Below, in pieces: positions 22,603 through 35,307 of a DNA stretch of 64,000 nt. Every line of letters starts with the position of its first letter. Position 1 is the stretch's first letter. A program made the translations under genes and the position numbers. A model generated the notes under the pieces. The model worked only from the letters and a program-made list of their open reading frames with translations. It had not been told where the DNA came from and ran no database searches. The DNA is from Inia geoffrensis (Eukaryota > Chordata > Mammalia > Artiodactyla > Iniidae): positions 22,846,680 to 22,910,679 of the forward strand of contig CM070913.1 of the NCBI GenBank assembly GCA_036417435.1. The letters are read 5' to 3'.

Positions 22603-22823
22603 CTTTTTTTTTTTTTTTTTTTTTTTTTGCGGTACGCGGGCCTCTCACTGTTGTGGCCTCTCCCTTTGCGGAGCACAGGCTCCGGACGCGCAGGCCCAGC
22701 AGCCATGGCTCACGGGCCCAGCCACTCCGCGGCATGCGGGATATTCCCAGACCGGGGCACGAACCCGTGTCCCCTGCATCGGCAGGCAGACTCTCAACCA
22801 CTGTGTCACCAGGGAAGCCCTAA
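22603..22823 (-). mobile_element. CHR-2-type SINE, minus strand
   Basis: A run of about 25 T, then GCGGTACGCGGGCCTCTCAC to CACCAGGGAAGCCC. The TSD CTGATTACTTTTT lies at 22596-22608 and 22824-22836, with TAA between the SINE head and the second copy. The poly-T is long and CpGs are largely retained, so it is relatively young. Confidence 0.95.
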
Positions 22824-22839
22824 CTGATTACTTTTTAAA

Positions 22840-25800
22840 ACTGTATTTTTAAGAAATAGTAAGACTGTCTTATTAAACAATCTTACATTATAATTACATG
22901 AAATATAATCTAACTTATTTTTGTAATCAGTATGGTAAAAGTTTATATACCCAGAATAATTTTTATTATATTTCTAAGATATATTTAAATGTCCTATCTC
23001 CAAAATAACATGAAAATTTTAAGTACCATAGCCATATATGACTTCCTGAAATATGCATCGCTGCCATAACCACTAAGTAGGTTCCCATGCTGTGGAATTT
23101 TTAGCTACATATTTTATTAACTACTGTAGATTGAAGGAATGGAAGAAAATCTCTGTGTACTTCATATAAAATATATATTTCATTAGAACTGTTCAACTTA
23201 TTTTAAATAAATTATAAATAATTTATTTTTATAGTCATATATTTAGTGTGAGTCTCGGGAGAGAAGATGTTTTCAAAGAACTGGTAGAAGAACACATGAT
23301 CAGAATGAAGATACAACAGCTAATAAGAACTTCTCACTTTCTTGCATTTCTCCACCTGTAAAATGTGGTAAATATTAGTCATCTTCTTGGTATATGGCAT
23401 TCAAACCCCTTTTTTGTTTGTGAGGTCTTCTCCAATTCATGCCTTGGTGAGAGTCCCCTATAAAAGCCAAAGGGGTCGGATACTCATGACAGGGGTGGCA
23501 GTCTGCAGGGCCTGGACGCAATAGCATTGAGTGGTTCCCATGGTGGTGTTCTAATTACATGATTGAATGCTTTTAGGCTTATAACCCTAGTTCTATGCCA
23601 GCATGCCCTGGAGCGGGGACAATAAAATATCAAACCTGGGAAAAGCAATCTTACTTTTAGAACAAGAATTCTAAATCAAAAAGCTCGAAATTCACTTCAT
23701 AGTTAGCCAAAAGACATTTGTGATGATTCTTCTTTGATCTTACATGTTAGAAACAGGGATTTAAAATAATTTGTTCTGTTCATAAAAATTTCATGTCTGA
23801 CACCAGTACAGGTGTCCAAAGAATGAATGTTTGTTGAATGAGTCAATAAATAAATGGATCTGTTAACTACCTTGACATCCTTAGCTAGGAAGTTTTCAAA
23901 AAAAAAAAAAAAAAGCCGGTGGAGGGGAGTGGGGCAGAGAAGAGTCTCTTGTCCATTCTGTCCTTTATATTTCATCAAATCTTACTTTTCATAACTGAAA
24001 TATTAAGAGTTGGAAAAACAGATTTGTGAAAATGATTCAAGGAACTGTATATCGGACTCTCAAAGTAAATGTGATTTGAAATAAAAGGGTACATAGCAAA
24101 TTAAGGAAACTCCTTGAGGCATCACGATACAAATATGCATATTTTTTTTCAATGAAAATTAGAAAGAGAGACTTTGACTCTCTCATTTCAGTTATTATGA
24201 CCTTATGTCACAACTAAAGGTAAACATACTGGCAACCCCCTCTCCTACTATTTAACGTAAGATAAATAAATCACAGAAATGCCTTGGCTACTGCTGGGCA
24301 CCCTCAGCCTTGACTCATTCCATCAGTGACAAAACTGGGTCTGTAACAATCAGAAATGCACGGCCCAACTTGCATTTAATGATCTAAGATCTTTTAACAG
24401 TGGAATTCCAAATCACAATTTGGAATCTGCTTTCTCCAACTAATGGCAAGTGATTGCAAGTTTTCTAATCTCTTCTTCCTCTTTGAGACTATCACTGTAA
24501 AGACAAAAATATTATCCTTTAAGCTTCTCTGTTTTAAAGTTAGGAATTAAATTAAAATGAAATGTTTGCTTAAATAATTCATTCAATTATTAATAACCAC
24601 CCAATAAGTTAGAGAAAAAATTTAGTATATAGCTCCACACATGGCCATTCCTCAGTTGTTTTGGGATAACTATATTTACAGATTGAAAAATAGCACAAAT
24701 AAAGCCTTTTGATAACACTGGAAATTTGTAAAGTATCTCAAAGTTGAATACAGTTCCTGACCCCATAACTCCATGAACCCGTGATTCACGTAGTTGCAAC
24801 TATTATTGTATGTAAGTTATTTTTGACTTGACATTGGCTTTTTGCTTTCAATTTGGTCCTAGGGGACCATAAAGCATTTGTAGTCCCTTAATACCCTCTT
24901 AGGACTCTTGCTGGCACAAATGACGATTTTTAGCTAAGACATGTAACTACCAAATCTGTTTCTCCACAGTAACTCTAAAAGGGCTTGCTACTTACACCTC
25001 TGCATGTTATAATAGTGCTTTACACTATTAATAGAAACCATAAATAGTTTTATTTATACTGCTGAATTTGTATTTTCACAAAAACAATTAAATTATAGTC
25101 AATAAACCAGTTGAAGAAAGCAAAGGATTATATATTCAAATTTAATAAATACAAACACTGAGACAAAATTTTTTTTATATTTAAAAAGACAAGGTTTTCT
25201 TAGCTGATAAATTAAAAATACTAAGTAGAATATCAAATTCCCTGATGATGTCCCGGAAGTCAAACATTTATGTGCTTTAACCTTGAAAATTGAAATTCGT
25301 ATTTTTGGATTCCACTGGCTACAATAATTATCTCACCTATTTATTTACTGATTCTCAAAATAAAACCCTTTAGTCTTCACTTTGTCTTTTTAGGGGTCCC
25401 TGTTTAATGCATGTTTCTTCATTCAATTAATATCTACCTATAATTTTAAAATTAACATTGTTTGAATAGCTCTCATGATTATTGTGCTACTGGTAAGAGG
25501 GAAAGGTTTGAGTTGTAACAAATACTTTTGTTCAACAGTTCTTATTAAATTTCTTTCTTTGAAATGTTGTACTTTTTTAACAATTTGGTAGGTGGTATTA
25601 AATTAAGTATAATATGGTTTGTTCTAGGACCCATGTAATAATCATGACTATTTTCTTGAGTCCTCAGTGTTGTTTTTGACCATTAAAAAAATATTTTCGT
25701 ATTTCCTGAAAATATGAAGCATTCTATCGTATACCTTACCTTAATTGATTTATCCATTAAATTAAAACTATAATGTCCTTTTATAACTAAAGAGTTCCTA

Positions 25801-26365
25801 GTTCTAGGTTGATTAATTTTCCTAAAGCCATAGCTTAGCACAGATTTTATACACTGTGACTAATCTATAGTCAAACATTTAGACTATATTTTTTAAAGTT
25901 ATCATTTTAACCCCAGTAACTGCTGCTGAGTTATCCTTTAGCACATAAATATTTTTAAATGAATAGTAATTTACACAATGCAATTCTACAGTATACTGGG
26001 CATAAGAATGCTGTTACTAACTGTACCTCTCATATGTGACTGCCCAATTCCAATGGTTCTTAACTTATTCAGAATAAGTGTCATGAAGTTCTTCAGTGAC
26101 TAAAGCTTGGTCAGCACAAAGGATCACTGAGGACTGACAATAACATCAGACTTAGGATGGGTATGCTATGTCCTTTCTGCATAAAAATGGTGCTATTAAC
26201 TCTTCAAGCCTCCTCTACAGTTTATTAGAACTAAACTGTCAAGTCCTATGCCCCAAATGCTTTGCTTATTGTTAGTTTGGATTTGACACCTACTTTATTC
26301 ACTTATTTGTGTCTGTTTATACCCAAATTTGTTTTAGAAAGATGATAGTTTTTTATAACTGCATT
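22840..26365. other. Unique AT-rich non-coding DNA
   Basis: Mostly without recognised features. A possible short L2-tail relic ('tgtttgttgaatgagtcaat') is at 23815-23865. There is an A17 run at 23899-23914. A GC-richer patch at 23430-23630 contains CTATAAAAG (23458-23466) and AATAAA (23619-23624), but I cannot tie it to a gene or an LTR. Confidence 0.4.
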
Positions 26366-26369
26366 GAAT

Positions 26370-27195
26370 ACAGTAAGAAAAATAAAATTGAAATCAATAA
26401 CCTAATAGAAAAATGGGCAATAAAGTTGAATAGGCACTTTACAAAAAGAGAAAATCCAAATATCCAGTAAGCATGAAAAGTTGCTCACCCTCATTAGTCA
26501 TCAGAGAAATGCAAATTAAACCATAATGAGATACAACTATGCATCTACCAGGATGAATAAAACAAAATACCAGGTGTTGGTGAGGGTGTGAAGTAAATGA
26601 AATGTTTATTTACTGCTAGTGGGAGTGTAAATTGGTTTGACTATTTTGGAAAACTGAACTTGGGCAGAGATATGGCCCATTTTAAATATATGATTTGTAG
26701 AACTTTGTAGTATGTTCACCAGAGGTCTTTCACAAGAGCTACGTGTAGTAGCTGCAAACTGAAAACAACCTAAATGTCCATTAATAATAAGATAAAAATT
26801 AAACTTAGGTGTATTCATAAAGTGGAATATTACACATCAATGGGGATAAAGTATTTCTACCTGTGACATTAGCAAATTGCACAGGCATGATACGGAATGA
26901 GAAAATCCAGACACTAAACCTTATGCTCTATAGGATTTCATATATATAAGCTTCAAAGTCAGGCAAAATTAATCAGTAGTGTTAGCAGTCAAGACAGTGA
27001 TTATCTTGTCGGTTTGGGGATACTGACTGAGAAGAGACAGGAGAGGGATTCTGGTGATGTTCTATTTCTTCATTTATGTGCTGGTTACATAGACGCATTT
27101 GTTCTGTGAAGTTTACTCAGGCTCATGTGCACAATTTGTACACATTTCTGCATGCATTTTGTTCAGCCATAAAATTAGCTTAAAATACAAATTAA
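26370..27195 (+). mobile_element. Ancient L1 3' portion (ORF2 end plus 3'UTR)
   Basis: 'agaaaaatgggcaataaagt', 'catcagagaaatgcaaatta', 'ggtgttggtgagggtgtgaa', 'agtgggagtgtaaattggtt', 'acaacctaaatgtccattaa' and 'aagtggaatattacacatca' follow the ORF2 C-terminal order. The 3'UTR 'tgtgctggttacatagacgc' follows. It is much more diverged than L1 copies A and B. Confidence 0.85.
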
Positions 27196-27199
27196 CAAC

Positions 27200-28800
27200 A
27201 AATGAAAATTGAAATCAGATTAAGGTGAAAAAGAGAATATGGACAGATGAAGTCGGAAGTTAGACTAGGATGGAAAAACACCCTCTCTAACATTTGTTCT
27301 ATTTGTTAGAGACCATGAAGTTAATATCATTCGTTATGTCCATAAAAAAACAAATGTGTTGCTCAAGAGACACCCGTCCATTCATAGAACTAAGATCTCT
27401 GCTCCCATGCTTGTAAAGAGGAGTCATACTATGTAATGAGCTACAACTTCTGGAACTTTCTGATAGTAAAATTCCATAATGAATTGTGTGGGATGGTTTC
27501 TTAGAATGGCCATTAGTGTAGAAGCATGGTATTAATAACAGATTTTAATTCAGTAAAAGTAAGTAAGTAGTTCTTTGGGCAAATTAGGGGCTCACAAAAT
27601 GGCATTCCTTACAGGTTTAATCTAATAGAGGAATTGATTTTGAGAGTACGGAATTGATAGACTGTATCCTCAGTACATAGCTTTTGATAAGTCCTGAGGC
27701 AAGTGGATTTCAGACTATATCTCCTCAGGAGTACATAGACAGCAACCATTATATTGCTGGTTAAATGAGAATCCATGGGCTTTAGCCAATGAGGGAAAGA
27801 GTGCCATCTTGTTATGAAAGCTGAGAAGCTTGGCATGGGTGTGTGTATGACAGAAGAGTTCCCTATTTCTGCTCAAGGATAAACCAAAGGAGGCTCCTCA
27901 GAAGCAGTTTGGGGTCTTCGCTACTAAACAGTCATCACATCCCTGAAGTTCTACTTCATGGAGCATCAGTCCAATTCTTGGAAAAGAACTGAAGTAGGTT
28001 TAATCCATGCATTTTCAAAGGGAACAATATTACCCGTAAGTGGATGAAATTCATTCTTGGAGAGTGAAATGATTTTACTCTTTTTATGTATAAAACATAG
28101 ATATACATACAGCACATAAATTGATATACAGTATAACAGTGGTATTAATATTTCATGGTGGGGGGGCAATTAGGGGAAAAAATAACTGAAAATGCTCCCT
28201 GGGTGGGGGGATGTATGTGAAATAAAGGTTAATAAAAACTGATGAAATCAAATGTAAACACAAAATAATAACAGCTACATTTCTCCAGCCCCAACTCAGA
28301 CATTTAAACATTTAAACTGGATCACCATAACCTCATTCAGTATCCTTCAATATAAATAATTGGCTTTGTATATCCTCAGGTAAAGGAATAAGTTAACTCA
28401 GTTAAATGTTGGAATATGTCTAGTAAAAAGATGAATTTGGTTTCAGAATATTACTATTTTGGCTTGGTTGTTATTCTATTAATGTCACTCCTATGTTTGG
28501 AAAATAAAAAATTGCATTATATTGCTTAACAATCCCTGTCTTTTTATGGTATGCAGTAGGAGGGAGTAGATGTAGCTCACCCAAGAAGTGTATCTTGTGA
28601 TTGTTAAAAATAAAAAGTAGCCAGAGGGTAATATGCTCTGGATCACTGAAGAGGAATCACTGTTTGAAATTTAATTTTTTTAAAAATAGAATTTCCTCAT
28701 TGTAACTGGTGGAACAATGTAAAAACACATAAAGAAAAGCCATAAATTCCCTTACTCCATTTCGTCCTATGCCCTGGAGTTAACCAAAGGTACTTCCATG
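27200..28800. other. Unique non-coding DNA
   Basis: No recognised gene or repeat. Short G-runs occur near 28159 and 28204. Confidence 0.4.
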
Positions 28801-28804
28801 AGCT

Positions 28805-30263
28805 TCTTTTCTTCTAGCTTTATTGAGATGTAATTGACATATATATATAACGTTGTACAAGTTTAAGGTTACGATGTAATGATTTTACACATGCATATGT
28901 TACAAACTGATTACAACAATAAGGTTAGTTAATACAGCAATTACTTCACATAGTTACAATTTTGTGTGTGTTTGTGAGGAGAGAACTTTTAAAACCTCTC
29001 TTAGACAACTTTCAAATATGCAATACAGTATTGTTAACTATATTCACGTACAGTACATTACCTTACATTACATTCCCAGAAACTGATTCATCTTATAACT
29101 GGAAATTTGTACCCTTTGGCTACCTTTACCATTTTCTCCCCCCCCACCTCCTGTCCCTGAAAATCTGCTCTCTGTTTCCATGAGTTCGGTTTTTATAGAT
29201 TCCACATTTAAGTGGGATCATAACTGTCTTCCTCTGACCGACTTATTTCACTAAGCATAATGCCCTCAAATTTCATCTGTGTTGTTGCAAATGGGAATTT
29301 CCTTCTTTTATGGCTGAATGACATTCCATTGTGTGTGTGTGTGTATACCACATTTTCTCTATCCATGATGGATACTTGGATAGTTTCCATGTCTTGGCTA
29401 CTGTAAATAGTGCTGCAATGAACACGGAGGTGCAGACATCTCTTCACGATAGTGATTTCATTTCCTTTAGTTACATACCCAGAAATGGAACTGCTGGATC
29501 ATATGGTAGTTCTATTTTTAATTTATTGAGGAACTCTCTTGTTTTCCATAGTGACTGCACCAGTTTGCATTCTCACCAACAGAGCACAAGGCTTCCCTTT
29601 TCTCCACATTCTCACCAACTCCTGTTACCTCTTGACTTTTTGATAATAGCCATTCTAATGGGTGTAAGATGATATCTCATGGTTTTGATTTGCATTTCCC
29701 TGAGGATTAGTGATATTGAGCACTTTTTCATGAACCTGTTGGCCATCTGAATATCTTCTTTGGAAAAATGTCTACTCAGGTCCTTTGCCCATTTATAAAT
29801 TGAATTATTTGGTTTTCTTGCTATGGAGTTGTATAAGTTCTTTATATATTTTGGATATTAATCCCTTATCAGATATGTGGTTTGCAAATATTTTCTCCCA
29901 TTCTGTAGGTTGCCTTTTCATTTTATTGATCACTTTCCTTTTAGTTTGATGTAGTCCTACCTGTTTATTTTGCTTTGGAGGCTTGTGCTTAGGATGTCAT
30001 ATCCATAAAATCATTGCCAAGACCAATGTCAAAGAGCTTTTCCCCTGTTTTCTTCTAGGAGTTTTACGGTTTCAGGTCTTACATTTAAGTCTTTAATCCA
30101 TTTTGAGTAAATTTTTGTGAGTGGAGAAAGGTAGGAGTCCAGTTTCATTCTTTTGCATGTGAACATCCAGTTTTCCCAACACCATTTATTGAAAAGACTG
30201 TCTTTTCTCTATTGAGTATTCTTGACTTTCTTTTCAAATATTAATTGACCACCATATGTATGC
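28805..30263 (-). mobile_element. L1, minus strand, 5'-truncated (about 1.45 kb)
   Basis: Antisense 3'UTR ('tctagctttattgagatgta', 'aattgacatatatatataac') is followed by the antisense ORF2 C-terminus ('tggctactgtaaatagtgct', 'ctcaccaacagagcacaagg', 'cagatatgtggtttgcaaat', 'aacaccatttattgaaaaga'). It stops abruptly near 30263, which is 5' truncation. A candidate 8-bp TSD, AGCTTCTT, lies at 28801-28808 and 30267-30274. It resembles older L1MA-type elements rather than copies A and B. Confidence 0.92.
29328..29344. repeat. Short (TG)n in the L1
   Basis: About eight TG units within antisense ORF2-end sequence, at the same relative position as the TG/TA microsatellite at 10815. Both grew from the ATTGTATGTG-like site of the L1. 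Confidence 0.75.
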
Positions 30264-30279
30264 ACAAGCTTCTTAATGT

Positions 30280-30655
30280 TCATATACAGGATTTTTTCAA
30301 GAAGAGTACTTATAGTAAATAAATCTGGATCATAAATCTGGGTTTATAACTGCTTTCCCGTTACAATGTCAAAGTTGATTAGTTGCTGTGACGGAGTACT
30401 TGCCAAGTAACCCATGAGCCTAAAACTCTTAACATCTGACCATTTACAAAGAACGTTTGCTGTCCCCAACAGTAGACCATAATAAATTATTGTTTATCCA
30501 TTTGATGAAAGACTGAATCCATTAAAATGTTACTGTAAAAGAATGTGTAATTAGATGAAAATAGATTCACAATGCATATGAATCAAGCAATTGAAAACAA
30601 TATACACGGTAGAGGTCAATTTTTGTTAAAATCATGGGTGCACTATGTGGGGTGC
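30280..30655. other. Unique DNA
   Basis: No feature recognised. Confidence 0.4.
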
Positions 30656-30659
30656 TTAG

Positions 30660-30955
30660 AATTGAAGGAGCCCAACTGTCAGAGTCTGACAGGCCCAAAT
30701 TCCATTTCTGATCCAACCAATCACCAATTGTGTTGAAACAGATGAGTTACCTTACCTTATTGTTCCATTTCTTTTTTTATACACTGGAGATGTTCAAATA
30801 TGGATACTTCTCCCCCCCTTCGAAAAATTGATTTGAGGTGAATTAACATAACAATATCTATCCTTTATGGTGATTTTAATTAAGAAATAAAATGTATAAA
30901 AGTTTTAATGTGATGTCCAGCACATAGCAAGGCATACTACATTTGAAATTTTTCC
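30660..30955 (+). mobile_element. Possible MIR relic
   Basis: 'gagtctgacaggcccaaatt', 'gatgagttaccttacctta' and 'cagcacatagcaaggcatac' fall in MIR order with a large diverged middle. The call is weak. Confidence 0.4.
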
Positions 30956-32550
30956 TCTTACCTCTGCTTCTAATAGACAAGAGAAGAGACAAGAAACTCC
31001 TATCTTATTATTTCTTTTTCAATAAGCAGATGGAATAGAGAAAGGAGTAAAGAAAACCCTTTCAAGGGCTGGGGCATTCCTCACCACAGTGATAGACAAG
31101 GACCACAGAGCCCCAGAGAAAAAAGCTACCACTGACAGCAACATGAGAAAAGGGTAATAATATATTTCTATGCCATCCATGACATCCGGTTTCTTCTCTG
31201 AATTATGTCAATTAAGGCCATAATTGCAGAGGATGACAAAGGAACTATGCTTCTTTATTCATTCTATTCCCCGTGCTGAGGCTTAGAATTATCATTTGCA
31301 TCAAGAAGTGGTTAAAAAAAAAAGTCTTAAGTTATTAGTTTTATTTGCCATTATTTTGTATATTTATATATGTATGTATACATATACATATGTATATATG
31401 TGTCTACTTGTGTATATATACACACATATTTGTATGTATTTTTTCCTTACACAAAATCCTTCTTCATTTTATCTTTAAATCATTAGAAATAAGAAAGTTA
31501 TTAACAAATGTAATTCCTAAAATGTCCTTGTTACTTAATTTGGAGTCACAGAAACTCAAAATTTGGAAGCAATCATCTAGGTCAGAATTTTCTAAACTCT
31601 CTTCCAAGGAACACTATATAGGAGAGGTATTAATTGTGTGCATGTGTAAGAGGCATTCCTTAGTCAGACTACTTTGGGAAACACTGCTTCTGCTACTGCC
31701 TCTTTAAATTCACGAGTGCAAACACATTCAAGTGTCTGCAGCAAAAAACTCTTCAATCTTATTAAGCCTGTCTTATCCTAAGTAATTTGGCAATAAACTT
31801 TCTTTACTCATAAACTCCTATTTCACATCTCCTGGAAGTATTCTTCCCAGAACATCTGTAAGTCTTCATCTAGTTTAATTCACTCATTCTATAGATAATG
31901 AAATATCATCATGTATAGCAAAAAAGTGAACACTGCAACTCATGTCTTCAGTTCATTTATGTCTGCCAACCATTAATCTAAATGTTTTCTAGATCCCGAA
32001 GTCCTGTTGAATACATGTTTATCTTCTCACCATCCCAAAACTCCAAAAAATGGCAATGAAGGAATTAGAAAGGTATTAATGCATAAGGACAAGACCAAGA
32101 GAAAGGGGCAACAGATATTTTGACGTTAGCAAGCAGATGGAAGTGTGCTAACTGCCTTAGCAGAGTGGTGGGAACGCTCTAAGTCCCTGCATGGGGGACA
32201 CGGGGGAGGGTGAAGGATTCATTGGAGACACGTGGTATGAAGCTGATATATAAGGATTGAATGAACATCACTATACAGAGAATCTCCTCTCCCAACCAAA
32301 GCTTAGGAAACAGCTATTTCTGAGTGATTCAGGTGGGTGATGAAACACAGAAGGCTAACTGAAAAGTAATAAATCAATCTATGTTCTCATATGAATACCG
32401 AATAATTATATGAATTATTCTTATATGAATAATTATTCATTGTTTCATAGGAAATGCATTAGTTTCAGGTCACCATCATTGAGCACTGACTATATAAAAA
32501 CAATGGACTAGATGCTGGGGATACAAAGATTCCTTAACAGTAAAATTTAT
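30956..32550. other. Unique DNA with TATG-type simple sequence
   Basis: Simple TATATGTATG/ACATATACATA sequence at 31355-31440 generates spurious open frames. A small AT palindromic patch lies at 32398-32442. No gene recognised. Confidence 0.45.
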
Positions 32551-32556
32551 ATGACA

Positions 32557-32699
32557 GGGCTTCCCTGGTGGTGCAGTGGTTGAGAGTCCGCCTGCCGATG
32601 CAGGGGACAGGGGTTCGTGCCCCGGTCTGGAAGGATCCCACATGCCACGGAGCGGCTGGGCCCGTGAGCCATGGCCGCTGGGAAAAAAAAAAAAAAAAA
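32557..32699 (+). mobile_element. CHR-2-type SINE lacking its 3' module
   Basis: The head GGGCTTCCCTGGTGGTGCAG and the body are normal to GAGCCATGGCCGCTGGG, then an A17 tail follows directly. The usual last 60-70 bp (GCCTGCGCGTCCGG through to the GTACCGC end) are missing. No clear TSD was found. Confidence 0.93.
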
Positions 32700-32704
32700 G
32701 AAAG

Positions 32705-33540
32705 ATAGCCCAATTTTCCAAAAAAATTAATCTTAATGTGTGATCTATTTAATAATATTTATACTTAATTTTTAGTAGTGTCTTATGTGGCATGTAGGTA
32801 GATGCTCAATGTGGTGTTGGACTGAAGTGAATAATTATTTCATATAATCAACTGCTGTCTATTTAACAAAAGTGTTTCTAAGCATGTTTGACTCCAAACA
32901 CTTGGTTTTGACTTTCGTACTGGTTAAGCTTTTACTGCAATAATGCAATATAATAAGTCACTCCAAACTGCAGTGCCTTAAACCAATGTTTATTGTCTAA
33001 TTGGAAAAATTTCATTCAGAAGACTTGATCATGTATTAATTGCTCTAATAACTATCTTTCCTTAGGAAAAGTTTTTTCTGTGGACCCTGGGTCACATCTT
33101 TTCACAGTGGCCTCCTTTTGGCATCGTGGTCTTTCTTTTTATTTCTCTTAGCAATTTGTTATAGTTCCTGGTCTAGTAAACGCTCATCTCGTTTTTGAGC
33201 ATGGCTAGATATTAAGTGATTACTTTTCATATTTTTTCTGTTATTTTAATTAATATTTCATATTAATTGTGTTACTTCAGCGAAGTGGGAGTATTTAACT
33301 GGGTATTCTAATTGAAAGTTGGAAGCTTTTTAAGTTATGTACATGTGTTTATGTACACATGATAATCATTTTACATTTTTGACCATAGATCGGAAAAAAT
33401 AAATTGGTTTAGTTTATTCAGTAAAGAACTGCATGATCAATCATAAATTAATACATTTTTAAAACACATTCCCTAGTATACTGGCTTTGTTTGAATAGGT
33501 TGATTTGTGGCATCTTTACTTGTTGATGACTGGTAGAAAT
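32705..33540. other. Unique AT-rich DNA
   Basis: No recognised gene or repeat. Confidence 0.4.
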
Positions 33541-33544
33541 TTCT

Positions 33545-33900
33545 GATGTTTCCCACTAGCTAGTTCTTCTCTACTTCAGTGTTGGTGAACAGTTGCACTT
33601 TCTTGCCCTTTGAGGTCTGCTTTGGCTATGTGATTAGTTTTGGTCAGGGAAATACGGACAGAGGTGATGTGATGTGTGCCACTTCCAGGAGGAAACATTT
33701 CTGAGCTGGTGCCCAGTCTTCCTCAGGGACCACAGAAGCATGGGTTGAGTTGGAGATGCCATGAGACCACAGCAGCCTGGGATGCTGGAAAAACACATGG
33801 AGGACAGCTGCCCAGAAGGGTCACCGAGACCATATGTGAATAAGGAATAAACTGCTCCGAGATGGGGACTTGTTTGTTACCACAGCATTACTGAACTTAT
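33545..33900. repeat. Ancient unclassified interspersed repeat, copy 2
   Basis: 'gatgtgtgccacttccagga', 'aataaggaataaactgctcc' and 'ggacttgtttgttaccacag' match the order of the repeat at 19730-20142. Confidence 0.45.
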
Positions 33901-34095
33901 CCAGATGAGTACAAGGAATGTATAGTACTTTAAGTAGTAAACAATAAACAAATTTTAAATATTCATAATGGCATGATAGGTAACCAATTTTGTTTATTCT
34001 TACAGGATACCTTACTTTCATTATAACGGAAGCTCCTCTGGCTTTTTACTAGTTTTTATCAATGTTTAACATGTAGATAGTGCCAAATTAACTCC

Positions 34096-34302
34096 TTTTT
34101 TTTTTTTTTTGCGGTACGTGGGCCTCTCACTGTTGTGGCCTCTCCCACCGCGGAGCACAGACTCCGGACGCGCAGGCTCAGCGGCCATGGCTCACGGGTC
34201 CAGCCGCTCCTCGGCAGGTGGGATCCTCCCAGACCGGGGAACGAACCCGTGTCCCCTGCATCAGCAGGCATACTCCCAACCACTGAGCCACCAGGGAAGC
34301 CC
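34096..34302 (-). mobile_element. CHR-2-type SINE, minus strand
   Basis: T15, GCGGTACGTGGGCCTCTCAC to CCACCAGGGAAGCCC. The TSD TTAACTCCT is at 34088-34096 and 34303-34311. Confidence 0.95.
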
Positions 34303-34477
34303 TTAACTCCTATTTTTAAAGATACAAACAGACTGGGGACAAGGAAAAGATCTAAAAGACCAAGGCTTAGTACCATGTATGTCTATATTCAGAGAGAGAT
34401 GATATCCCATGAGGTGATGAAATAATAAGACGAATTTTAAGTTCTCATTTATTTTCTGAACTCTTTTTTTCCCTTAG

Positions 34478-34623
34478 TTCAGACATGGGTGGTTTTCACA
34501 GTGTGTACCCTGCAGTGCAGCATGGAGTTATCCCATTTTCAGAACTCATCTGGGAATGCAAATGTAGATGAAGGGCTTGGGAAACTTGGTCTGTTCCCCA
34601 CTGAGTGTTCAAGAACAAAACCA
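34478..34623 (+). other. Candidate exon (unsupported by homology)
   Basis: This 146-bp segment is preceded by a polypyrimidine tract and AG (CTCTTTTTTTCCCTTAG, 34461-34477) and followed by a consensus-like donor GTAAGTAC at 34624-34631. One plus-strand frame, with codons beginning at 34480, is open through the whole segment and encodes a Cys- and Ser-containing stretch with no domain I recognise. No repeat family covers it. Both splice signals and the open frame could occur by chance; the exon could also be non-coding. Confidence 0.25.
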
Positions 34624-34631
34624 GTAAGTAC

Positions 34632-35300
34632 ATCACTAACAAGACACTGCAGGTGGTACTTAAATCCCACAAAGGTATCATTACTGACACACATTCACCA
34701 GGAATAAGATGAGCTTGTTTCCATAGCTGGCTGTCAAATGGTATGCATAATGACAGAGTCAAGAAATTAGCTGGTTTTGTCAAAGGCTGGGGGTTAGTGG
34801 TATGAGTCAAGTTATTGTGGTCACCCCTGTAAAGCCACAAGTTTCTGGGGAGGTTATGTTCTTAGGGCAAAAAGCTGAGGGCTTATACAAAGCCTGCCCA
34901 ACTCTTCTGTTGCCCACTCCTACATGATAAGTTTAACCCTCACACAAGAAGATTATCCTCAAAGTCAGTGCCCATCAATGTTTGGAAACTTTTTTTTTTT
35001 CTGAATACTGACACTGCACATGATGGACTATATCTCAAAGCAGGACAAGTGCAGTTAAATGAAAACTAAATTCCAGTTAATTTAACTAAACCTCAGAAAG
35101 TGGTTCAGCATTTCAGAATTAACCATCTTCTAGTCAATTCAAATTTGCTCAGACCTACTCTTGTTTGCTTATAAGAGACCCAGAATGCTTATTTCTGATA
35201 TTGAGCAGGTCAGTATTGATGTGATCCTTTAATTTTTTGAATGTTATTTTTTTCTAGTCCATAACAGATTAAACATGGCGTTAGAGACTCATGTTTCCTA
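34632..35300. other. Unique non-coding DNA
   Basis: No recognised repeat. A T10 run is at 34990. Confidence 0.4.
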
Positions 35301-35307
35301 TTCACTT

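Noticed and set aside
23430..23640. TATA-like CTATAAAAG and AATAAA about 160 bp apart, suggesting a solo LTR
   Set aside because: No TG...CA ends, no TSD and no family resemblance that I can support.
29331..29672. 113-codon plus-strand frame
   Set aside because: Antisense of the L1 ORF2 C-terminal region.
30676..30692. 7-bp inverted repeat CTGTCAG/CTGACAG
   Set aside because: Short, and within a possible MIR relic; chance is a sufficient explanation.
32398..32442. AT-rich palindromic patch (GAATAATTAT...)
   Set aside because: Imperfect and expected at this AT content, unlike the 35.3-kb structures.
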